Positions 1 through 4,502 of a DNA stretch of 5,973 bases are shown in pieces; the first letter of the stretch is position 1, and each line of letters opens with the position of its first letter. The position numbers and the translations under genes were made by a program. The stretch spans positions 1 to 5,973 of the forward strand of contig JAITKC010000324.1 of assembly GCA_031278665.1 (NCBI GenBank), in the 5' to 3' direction. The notes beneath the pieces are model-generated. The model was not told the DNA's origin and made no database searches. It saw nothing but the letters and a program-made list of their open reading frames with translations. The DNA comes from Bifidobacteriaceae bacterium. Its GTDB lineage: Bacteria; Actinomycetota; Actinomycetes; Actinomycetales; WQXJ01.

Positions 1-418
1 CGGGTTCGGCCGAGGTCACTCCGAGCAGCGCCGGCCAGCCGAGTTCGGCCGCCAAAGCCGGCGCCACGCCGGGGTGACCCACCGGATCGGCTATCACGAC
101 GGCGTCGGCGGCCCCGATCGCGCGCACCGCCTCCGCCAGGGCCTGGGCGGTCGCGGCGTTGTCCGCCAGCGGCCCGACCGCCGGCGCGACGTGCGTCGTC
201 TCGACGCCCCGGGCCAACGCCCAGGCGGTTTCGCCGTCGCCGATCGTCAAACCCGTGACCGTCCCGCCGGCGCCGGCCAAGGCCTTGGCGATGGCCAAGG
301 CGGCCGGGTCGTCGTCGCCGGCCGCCATCTTGGCGCTCCCCCAATCAACCTGGCCGTCCGCTCTAACCAGCGCCGACGCCGTCGAACGCGACCACTTGTA
401 GATCACAACCGTCTTCAA
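1..418 (-). CDS. Electron transfer flavoprotein beta-subunit-like protein (FixA/EtfB family), 3' end beyond window
   Basis: The visible 139 residues are the N-terminal part of an ETF beta/FixA-type protein, a cytoplasmic partner that with an alpha subunit carries electrons from dehydrogenases to a quinone or other acceptor. The start reads MKTVVIYKW. Then come a DDDPAAL segment (about 35-41) in the place of the usual NPxDExAxE stretch, LTIGDGET (57-64), a D-N-A-A-T-A-x-x-LA helix (86-95), and DAVVIADPVGHPGVAPALA followed by ELGWPALLGVTS (105-136). This matches the family pattern of a hydrophobic strand, nucleotide loop, P-x-LA-x-x-LG-x-P and next strand. The loop is about three residues shorter than usual and lacks the D-x-x-T-x-Q type residues. 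The start is TTG, chosen because AGGGG lies seven bases upstream and the N-terminal strand begins there. It lies 39 bases after the SDR gene and is probably co-transcribed with it. An alpha subunit would be expected beyond the left edge. Family assignment is fairly sure; partner and substrate are unknown. Confidence 0.78.
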   Translation of the reverse strand, partial: MKTVVIYKWSRSTASALVRADGQVDWGSAKMAAGDDDPAALAIAKALAGAGGTVTGLTIGDGETAWALARGVETTHVAPAVGPLADNAATAQALAEAVRAIGAADAVVIADPVGHPGVAPALAAELGWPALLGVTSAEP

Positions 419-425
419 AGCCCAG

Positions 426-430
426 CCCCT
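426..430 (-). promoter_or_regulatory. Ribosome binding site of the ETF-like gene
   Basis: AGGGG on the minus strand, seven bases before a TTG codon at 418-416. There is no in-frame ATG next to a better site, so this decides the unusual TTG start. Confidence 0.6.
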
Positions 431-457
431 TTTCGCTTGCCGTGTCCGCCGGCGCCG

Positions 458-1210
458 TCAGTGGGCCGACTGGCCGCCGTCGACCAGGAAGACGCCGCCG
501 GTGGTGAAGGAGGCGTCATCGGACGCCAGGTAGAGCACCATGCCGGCGATCTCCTCCGGCCGGCCGGTCCGGTGAACCGCGTTCTGGCCCACAACAACCG
601 CCCGGAAGCCCGGGTCCGCCAGCCAGCGGGCGGTCATCGGCGTCTCGACCAGGCCGGGCGCCAGAGTGTTGATCCGGATGTTCTTTTCGGCGTACTCCAA
701 CGCGGCGCCGCGGGTCAATCCGAGCACGCCGTGTTTGGCGGCCACATATGGCGCCATGCCCGGATCGGCCACCACCGAGACGATCGAGCCGGTGTTGATA
801 ATCGAGCCGCCGCCTTGTTTGAGCATCTGCTGGATCTCGTATTTCATCGCCAGGAAGGTGCCCTTGAGGTCGACGCGCAGTGTGTGCTCGAACTCCTCGG
901 AGGTGAAGTCGGCCAGCGGCTTGGTCACCGGCAGCGAGCCGGCGTTGTTGAAGGCCACGTCGAGCCGGCCGTGGCGCTCGACCACGGTGGCGATCGCGCT
1001 CTTGACCGACTCCTCGTCGCCGACGTCCAATTTGACGGCGCTGGCGACGCCGCCGGCGGCGTTGATCTCGTCCACCACGTCCGGTGGCGTGCGGTAGGCG
1101 CTCAGCACCAGTTGGGCGCCCTCTTTGGCAAAGGCCAAAGCGGCGGCCTTGCCGATGCCCGTGGCCGCGCCTATGATCAGCACGACTTTGCCTTCAAATC
1201 TGTTCGCCAT
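458..1210 (-). CDS. Short-chain dehydrogenase/reductase (classical SDR, FabG-like)
   Basis: A 250-residue protein of normal length for a classical SDR, a cytoplasmic NAD(P)(H)-dependent oxidoreductase. Motifs in order: the Rossmann loop IGAATGIG (13-20, with Ile in place of the usual Thr), NNAG (88-91), Ser142 in the NTGSIV segment, YVAAK (Tyr155, Lys159), APG (184-186) and a C-terminal TGGVFLVDGGQ (237-247). Strand beta-2 ends LSAYR (36-40) with no acidic residue, which hints at NADP(H) rather than NAD(H); this is inference. Where classical SDRs carry the tetrad Asn (VNLxG), this protein has Asp114 (VDLKG). The ATG at 1210 is chosen because GGAG lies six bases upstream and MANRFEGKVV is a typical SDR start. 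A longer in-frame ATG at 1306 would add 32 unlike residues. The substrate cannot be read from sequence: 3-oxoacyl-ACP/CoA, alcohols, sugars or steroids are all possible. The next gene on the strand is the ETF-like subunit. Confidence 0.93.
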   Translation of the reverse strand: MANRFEGKVVLIIGAATGIGKAAALAFAKEGAQLVLSAYRTPPDVVDEINAAGGVASAVKLDVGDEESVKSAIATVVERHGRLDVAFNNAGSLPVTKPLADFTSEEFEHTLRVDLKGTFLAMKYEIQQMLKQGGGSIINTGSIVSVVADPGMAPYVAAKHGVLGLTRGAALEYAEKNIRINTLAPGLVETPMTARWLADPGFRAVVVGQNAVHRTGRPEEIAGMVLYLASDDASFTTGGVFLVDGGQSAH

Positions 1211-1216
1211 GGCTTT

Positions 1217-1220
1217 CTCC
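1217..1220 (-). promoter_or_regulatory. Ribosome binding site of the SDR gene
   Basis: GGAG on the minus strand, six bases before ATG 1210-1208. It favours this start over the in-frame ATG at 1306. Confidence 0.7.
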
Positions 1221-1294
1221 AATCGTCCAGGGATGCGATTAGCCCAGCCCGCCGGCCCGTGTGAGGTCCGCTCGGATGGCCGGGTTGTCTGCGA

Positions 1295-1313
1295 GCCCGC
1301 CGCCATGGCGGGC
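1295..1313. repeat. Inverted repeat in the leader of the SDR gene
   Basis: Perfect 7-base arms, GCCCGCC (1295-1301) and GGCGGGC (1307-1313), separated by five bases. It lies in the 215-base gap between the regulator gene and the SDR gene, about 85 bases before the SDR start. It could be an operator, an mRNA hairpin, or chance in GC-rich DNA. No T-run follows on the minus strand, so it is a poor terminator candidate in that direction. Confidence 0.35.
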
Positions 1314-1396
1314 TTCCCCGCAAGTCTCGCCGCCTAGCCTCGGGACTCGGTAGGACCATTTGGATACAAGCCGCAGTCAACTTTCGGCTACCGGCC

Positions 1397-1415
1397 GGCG
1401 GGGCCGGGCCCCGCC
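1397..1415 (-). terminator. GC hairpin after the response regulator gene, candidate terminator
   Basis: Perfect 8-base arms, GGCGGGGC (1397-1404) and GCCCCGCC (1408-1415), with a three-base loop, beginning eleven bases after the response regulator stop codon. All stem pairs are G-C. No T-run follows on the minus strand, so it is not a textbook intrinsic terminator. Position and strength suggest transcription ends or mRNA is protected here, separating the kinase/regulator operon from the SDR gene. Confidence 0.5.
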
Positions 1416-1425
1416 TTCGGACGGT

Positions 1426-2076
1426 TTAGTCGACCAGGCCTTGGCGGACCGAGTAGACGGCCACTTGGACGCGGTTTTTCATGCGCCATTTCGCCATCAC
1501 GCGGCCGATGTGTTTCTTGACGGTGGCCTCGGTGATATATAACTGCGCGGCGATCTCCTCGTTCGACAGCCCGTCCACCAGCAAACGCAGGACGTCGCGC
1601 TCGCGGCGGGTCAAGGACTCGCCGGTGATCGCCCCGCGCGGGCCGCCGGAGCCGAAAGAGGCCAAGACTTTGGCGGCGATCGGCCCCGACAGGGCCGCCT
1701 CGCCTTGCATCACCCGCGCCAGGAAGGCCCGCAGACGCTCCGGCGGCTCGTCTTTCGACAGATAGCCGTGGGCGCCGGAGGCCAGGGCCTGGAGCACGTC
1801 GTCGCCGACCGAGGACATCGACAACATCACCACCCGGCAGTCCGGGTTCGACGATGTGATCTCCCTGGTCGCGTCGATCCCGCCCATGCCGTTCATGCGC
1901 ACGTCCATCAGGACCAAGTCCGGGCGCAGGCGGGCCGCCAAGTCGATGGCTTGGCGCCCGTCGGGGGCCTGGCCGACCACTTTGAAATCCGGCCAACGCC
2001 CGATCAAGGCCGTCAAACCCTCGCGGAAGAGCCGGTGGTCGTCGACCACCAACACCGTCGTCGGCTCTGCGTTCAC
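1426..2076 (-). CDS. LuxR/NarL-family response regulator
   Basis: A 216-residue DNA-binding response regulator of the usual NarL/FixJ length. The receiver domain covers about 6-122: acidic pair Asp12-Asp13, phospho-acceptor Asp58 in LMDVRM, Ser86 in VMLSMSS as the switch hydroxyl residue, Tyr105, and Lys108 in YLSKDE. A linker of about 25 residues leads to the LuxR helix-turn-helix (about 153-214), with LTRRERDVLRLL (155-166), the recognition region LSNEEIAAQLYITEATVKKH (170-189) and a VMAKWRMKNRVQ tail. The start is GTG at 2076, with GGGG seven bases upstream. That GTG overlaps the TGA stop of the kinase gene (GTGA), so the two are translationally coupled and are a cognate pair. All phosphotransfer residues are present. 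Target genes are not evident; autoregulation or control of the downstream SDR gene is possible but unproven. Confidence 0.96.
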   Translation of the reverse strand: MNAEPTTVLVVDDHRLFREGLTALIGRWPDFKVVGQAPDGRQAIDLAARLRPDLVLMDVRMNGMGGIDATREITSSNPDCRVVMLSMSSVGDDVLQALASGAHGYLSKDEPPERLRAFLARVMQGEAALSGPIAAKVLASFGSGGPRGAITGESLTRRERDVLRLLVDGLSNEEIAAQLYITEATVKKHIGRVMAKWRMKNRVQVAVYSVRQGLVD

Positions 2077-3278
2077 GCGAAAACCCCAATCCTTTCAGTC
2101 AATGCGATCCAACCCTGGGCCTGGCCCAGCGGCGCCTCGGCGACCACTCGGGTGCCCTGGCCGGGGGCCGAGCCGACCGTCACCTGGCCGCCCACCCCGG
2201 CCATCCGCTCGCGCATGATGGCCAGGCCGAGCCGGGTGTCCGGGACCGCCGAGGGGTCGAAACCGCGGCCGTCGTCCTCGACCTCGAGGCGCACGTGGCC
2301 GTCGGGGGCCGTCAGGCGGACCGTCACGCGGGCGGCCAAGGAGTGGATTTGGGCGTTCGACAAGGCCTCCTGAAGCACGCGGCTGAGTTGGGCGGTGACG
2401 TCCAGCGGCACCCCGGCCAGACGGTCGGGCTGCGGGCATTCCAGTTCTACCGCCGCCGACCCGAGCGCTTGGAAGGCCTCGATCTGAGCTTTGACCGCGT
2501 CCAGACAGGACCGCGAGGCGACCGCCGGACCGGCCCGCAGGCCGAGCATTTGGTGGCGCAGGCTCGCCTTCAGCGTGGCCACCATGCCGCTCAGGTCGGC
2601 GACGTCGACCGCCAAGGCGGCCTGGTCGCCGTCGGCCAAGTCGAGGCTCATCGCCCCGGCGTGCAAACCCAGGGCGGCGACCTGTTGGGCCAGGTCGACG
2701 TGGAGTTCGTCGGCCAGCAGCCGGCGCTCTTTGAGCGCCCCGAGCTCTTGTTGGCGCCGGGCCAGCAAACCGGAATGCAGGGCCCGGCCGAGAATATGGC
2801 CGGCGGCGGCCAAAAACTGGCGCTGACCGGCCGACAGCGGGTCGTCCCGGTCGAAGCTCAGCAAGACGGCGCCCAGGTGGCGGCCTTCGGCGTGGACGCC
2901 GACCACCACGCCGGTGACGTCGAACCAGCTCTTCCACTCCGGCGACAGAACGCTCCAGCCCTCCGAGTCGAGGTGGTCGCGGGCCGCCACCGGCGAATCC
3001 TTCGGGTCGATCCAGGGGTCGCGGACGTGGACGTTGGCCGGGATCCAGGGCCAGCGGTCGGCGAACATGTCCCGCTGGTCGTCATCGGTCACCAAAACCG
3101 CGCGCGCCCCCGAATCGTCGAGTAGAAAACTGGGCGCGTAGCGGGCGCCGACCGCCCGTTGGAGCAGTCCGACCGCCTTGACATAGCCCTCCCAGCGTTC
3201 GTCCGAGGAGTTCAGGGCTTCGCACATTTGCACCAAGACGCCCATATAACAAGGGCATCCGTCGCTCACCCTGGTCAT
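2073..3278 (-). CDS. Soluble NarL-type sensor histidine kinase (HisKA_3 plus HATPase_c, GAF-like N-terminus)
   Basis: About 401 residues, with no membrane segment or signal peptide, so a cytoplasmic sensor. Residues about 20-170 look like a GAF-type sensory domain (hydrophobic strands such as VTGVVVGVHA and LGAVLLSFDRDD, and an aromatic RWPWIP...RDPWIDP stretch); this is a fold guess. Then come a coiled-coil-like linker (170-185), the dimerisation/phosphoacceptor helix ERRLLADELHVDLAQQVAAL with His193, and the ATPase domain: N-box LQEALSNAQIH (Asn308), G1-box EDDGRGFDP (335-342), a RLGLAIMRERM segment (349-359) and GQGTRV (373-378). The family motif H-[D/E]-x-L-x-Q reads H-V-D-L-A-Q here, so the residue after the phospho-His is Val. 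Cys8, Cys10 and Cys19 cluster at the N-terminus. The start is uncertain: ATG 3278 is used, but ATG 3245 or 3227 also fit and none has a good ribosome site. The stop overlaps the regulator start by GTGA. The signal sensed is unknown. Confidence 0.9.
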   Translation of the reverse strand: MTRVSDGCPCYMGVLVQMCEALNSSDERWEGYVKAVGLLQRAVGARYAPSFLLDDSGARAVLVTDDDQRDMFADRWPWIPANVHVRDPWIDPKDSPVAARDHLDSEGWSVLSPEWKSWFDVTGVVVGVHAEGRHLGAVLLSFDRDDPLSAGQRQFLAAAGHILGRALHSGLLARRQQELGALKERRLLADELHVDLAQQVAALGLHAGAMSLDLADGDQAALAVDVADLSGMVATLKASLRHQMLGLRAGPAVASRSCLDAVKAQIEAFQALGSAAVELECPQPDRLAGVPLDVTAQLSRVLQEALSNAQIHSLAARVTVRLTAPDGHVRLEVEDDGRGFDPSAVPDTRLGLAIMRERMAGVGGQVTVGSAPGQGTRVVAEAPLGQAQGWIALTERIGVFA

Positions 3279-3321
3279 GCTAGGGCGCCCGCGCCGCCAG
3301 CGCCAGGCTTCGGGCGCCGTG

Positions 3322-3350
3322 GGGCGGCAAAACCACCGCAACCGCCGCCC
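3322..3350 (-). terminator. Weak hairpin between nusB and the kinase gene
   Basis: Arms GGGCGGC (3322-3328) and GCCGCCC (3344-3350) are perfectly complementary with a 15-base loop, in the 109-base gap after nusB. There is no T-run on the minus strand. It may end the efp-nusB transcript, but such stems arise readily in DNA this GC-rich. I saw no convincing promoter for the kinase in the same gap. Confidence 0.22.
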
Positions 3351-3363
3351 GGCGCGGCCCGCC

Positions 3364-3387
3364 GCCAGGCGAACCGCCAGGCGAACC
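3364..3387. repeat. Perfect 12-base tandem duplication next to the nusB stop
   Basis: GCCAGGCGAACC occurs twice head to tail (3364-3375 and 3376-3387), ending at the base next to the nusB stop codon. The copies are identical, which suggests a recent slippage duplication or a two-copy binding site. It is non-coding under the gene calls here. Confidence 0.85.
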
Positions 3388-3843
3388 TTAAACCAGGGTC
3401 GATTTGATCTTAGACAGCCGCCCGAGCAAGCCGGAGACGAAATCGGCCGACTTGTCAGTCGACAATTTGCCGGCCAAATCGGCGGCCGCTTTCAAGGCCA
3501 CCGGATCCGGCACGTCCTGGCCGAAGACCACCTCATAGGCGCCGACATACAAGATCGCCCGGTCCACGGCCGGCATCCGCGACTGCGGCCAGCCCTGCGA
3601 ATAAGTGTCCAGCCACTCGGAGATCTCGCCCTGGCGCGCCGCCACCCCCTCGACTAGTTCGACTGTGTACGGCGCCGGGGCGGCGGCATCGGGCAATTCG
3701 GCGTCCCACCCGGCCGACGCCAACTCCGAGCGCCGGCCGAGCAACTGGCGCGGGTCGAGGTCGCGCTGAAGCGCCTCGAAAACCAACTCGACGGCGCGCC
3801 GCCGGGCGGCGGTCCGCGACGGGCCGCCGGGCGGCGCGTTCAC
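3388..3843 (-). CDS. nusB: Transcription antitermination factor NusB
   Basis: A 151-residue all-helical RNA-binding protein that, with NusE (ribosomal protein S10), binds boxA RNA and supports antitermination on rRNA operons. The N-terminus [20 protein letters not shown] (9-28) is the conserved Arg-rich helix. The C-terminal half has the diagnostic [19 protein letters not shown] (89-107), the [20 protein letters not shown] segment (111-130) and FVSGLLGRL (135-143). Length is normal for the family. The start is GTG at 3843, overlapping the efp TGA stop as GTGA. No clear ribosome site precedes it, so translation is probably coupled to efp. A tandem 12-base repeat begins directly after its TAA stop. 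Confidence 0.95.
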   Translation of the reverse strand: MNAPPGGPSRTAARRRAVELVFEALQRDLDPRQLLGRRSELASAGWDAELPDAAAPAPYTVELVEGVAARQGEISEWLDTYSQGWPQSRMPAVDRAILYVGAYEVVFGQDVPDPVALKAAADLAGKLSTDKSADFVSGLLGRLSKIKSTLV

Positions 3844-4403
3844 TCGTTGACCCGGCCGAGGTATTCGCCGCTGCGGGTGTCGACTTTGACGCGGGTGCCC
3901 TGTTCGACGAAAAGCGGCACCTGGACCACATAGCCGGTCTCAAGGGTCGCCGGCTTGGTGCCGCCGGTCGACCGGTCGCCTTGCAGACCGGGCTCGGTGT
4001 AGACGATCTCGAGTGTCACCGCCGCCGGCAACTCCACATAGAGCGGCTCGGACTGATGGGTGGCCACCACCGCGTCTTGGCCCTCGAGCAGGAAGCGGGC
4101 GGCGTCCGCGACCGTCGCGCTGGCGACCGGAAGCTGCTCATAGGTGTCTTTGTCCATGAAGACGAAGGCGTCGGCGTCGCGGTAAAGGTATTGCATCTCC
4201 CTTTTGTCGACTGTCGCGGTGTCGACTTTGACGCCGGCGTTGAAGGTCTTGGCGACCACCTTGCCGGTCAACACATTCTTCAGTTTTGTGCGCACAAAAG
4301 CGCTGCCCTTGCCCGGGTTGACGTGCTGAAACTCGACCACGGTCCACAAGGCGCCGTCCAGGCTCAGCACCAGCCCGTTCTTCAAATCATTGGAGGTTGC
4401 CAC
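3840..4403 (-). CDS. efp: Translation elongation factor P
   Basis: EF-P, 187 residues (normal length), binds the ribosome between the P and E sites and relieves stalling at consecutive prolines. The N-terminal KOW-like domain starts [13 protein letters not shown] and carries the tip loop PGKGSAF (30-36) with Lys32, followed by [14 protein letters not shown] and [15 protein letters not shown] (52-66). The C-terminal OB domains include the conserved [19 protein letters not shown] (139-157), [18 protein letters not shown] (162-179) and the terminal YLGRVNE. From family knowledge, actinobacterial EF-P has an unmodified Lys in a PGKGP loop; here the last loop residue is Ser34. No lysyl-modification gene is in the window. 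The start is GTG at 4403, with GGAG six bases upstream; reading upstream in frame gives sequence unlike EF-P. It leads an operon with nusB and is divergent from the acyl-CoA ligase. Confidence 0.97.
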   Translation of the reverse strand: MATSNDLKNGLVLSLDGALWTVVEFQHVNPGKGSAFVRTKLKNVLTGKVVAKTFNAGVKVDTATVDKREMQYLYRDADAFVFMDKDTYEQLPVASATVADAARFLLEGQDAVVATHQSEPLYVELPAAVTLEIVYTEPGLQGDRSTGGTKPATLETGYVVQVPLFVEQGTRVKVDTRSGEYLGRVNE

Positions 4404-4409
4404 AAATAT

Positions 4410-4413
4410 CTCC
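4410..4413 (-). promoter_or_regulatory. Ribosome binding site of efp
   Basis: GGAG on the minus strand, six bases before GTG 4403-4401. It fixes the GTG start and rules out the much longer in-frame extension upstream. Confidence 0.75.
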
Positions 4414-4417
4414 GTCG

Positions 4418-4446
4418 TTGTTGCAGGAATTGGCCCCGGATATCCT
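4418..4446 (+). promoter_or_regulatory. Candidate sigma-70-type promoter of the acyl-CoA ligase gene
   Basis: TTGTTG (4418-4423), a 17-base spacer and TATCCT (4441-4446) on the plus strand. The -10 fits the actinobacterial TAnnnT pattern; the -35 keeps only the TTG half. Start of transcription would fall near 4453, giving an untranslated leader of about 50 bases that contains the palindrome at 4459-4474. Confidence 0.4.
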
Positions 4447-4447
4447 A
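4442..4447 (-). promoter_or_regulatory. Candidate -10 box of efp
   Basis: TAGGAT on the minus strand, fitting TAnnnT, about 39 bases upstream of the efp GTG, which would leave a leader of roughly 30 bases. No good -35 hexamer is present; the place where it would lie is occupied by the palindrome at 4459-4474. The box overlaps the opposing plus-strand -10 by five bases. Confidence 0.45.
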
Positions 4448-4458
4448 CCGGCCGGGCG

Positions 4459-4474
4459 CCTACGCATGCGTAGG
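4459..4474. promoter_or_regulatory. Perfect 16-base palindrome, candidate operator
   Basis: CCTACGCATGCGTAGG is a perfect palindrome with no spacer, in the divergent region between efp and the acyl-CoA ligase gene. It sits at the -35 position of the candidate efp promoter and just downstream of the presumed ligase transcription start. A dimeric repressor bound here could act on both genes. The regulator is not identifiable. A short RNA hairpin is a less likely alternative because there is no loop. Confidence 0.55.
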
Positions 4475-4490
4475 GAGGCCGCAAGCGACT

Positions 4491-4494
4491 AGGG
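4491..4494 (+). promoter_or_regulatory. Ribosome binding site of the acyl-CoA ligase gene
   Basis: AGGG eight bases before GTG 4503-4505. Another GTG at 4499 is out of frame with the ligase, so this site supports 4503. Confidence 0.5.
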
Positions 4495-4502
4495 TCCCGT
4501 GC

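Noticed and set aside
1221..1240. Small dyad AATCG...CGATT before the SDR ribosome site
   Set aside because: Five-base arms with a ten-base gap are expected by chance.
74..1264. Open frame of 396 codons on the plus strand
   Set aside because: It runs antisense through the ETF-like and SDR genes, both of which carry clear family motifs. The product is Arg/Gly-rich low-complexity sequence typical of shadow frames in GC-rich DNA.
1211..1306. Longer SDR start at ATG 1306
   Set aside because: The 32 added residues do not resemble an SDR N-terminus, and ATG 1210 has GGAG at ideal distance.
1351..1380. Possible SDR promoter with TTGACT (1380-1375, minus)
   Set aside because: The -35 match is good but spacings of 16-19 bases give no acceptable TAnnnT -10 box, so I did not call it.
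1388..2089. Minus-strand open frame of 233 codons overlapping the response regulator
   Set aside because: Same strand but shifted frame. The regulator frame carries the receiver and helix-turn-helix motifs; this one is Arg/Gly/Pro-rich filler.
2295..3125. Plus-strand open frame of 276 codons
   Set aside because: Antisense to the histidine kinase, with no recognisable motif.
3279..3341. Longer kinase start at TTG 3341
   Set aside because: The added residues are Arg/Trp/Pro-rich with no ribosome site and look non-coding.
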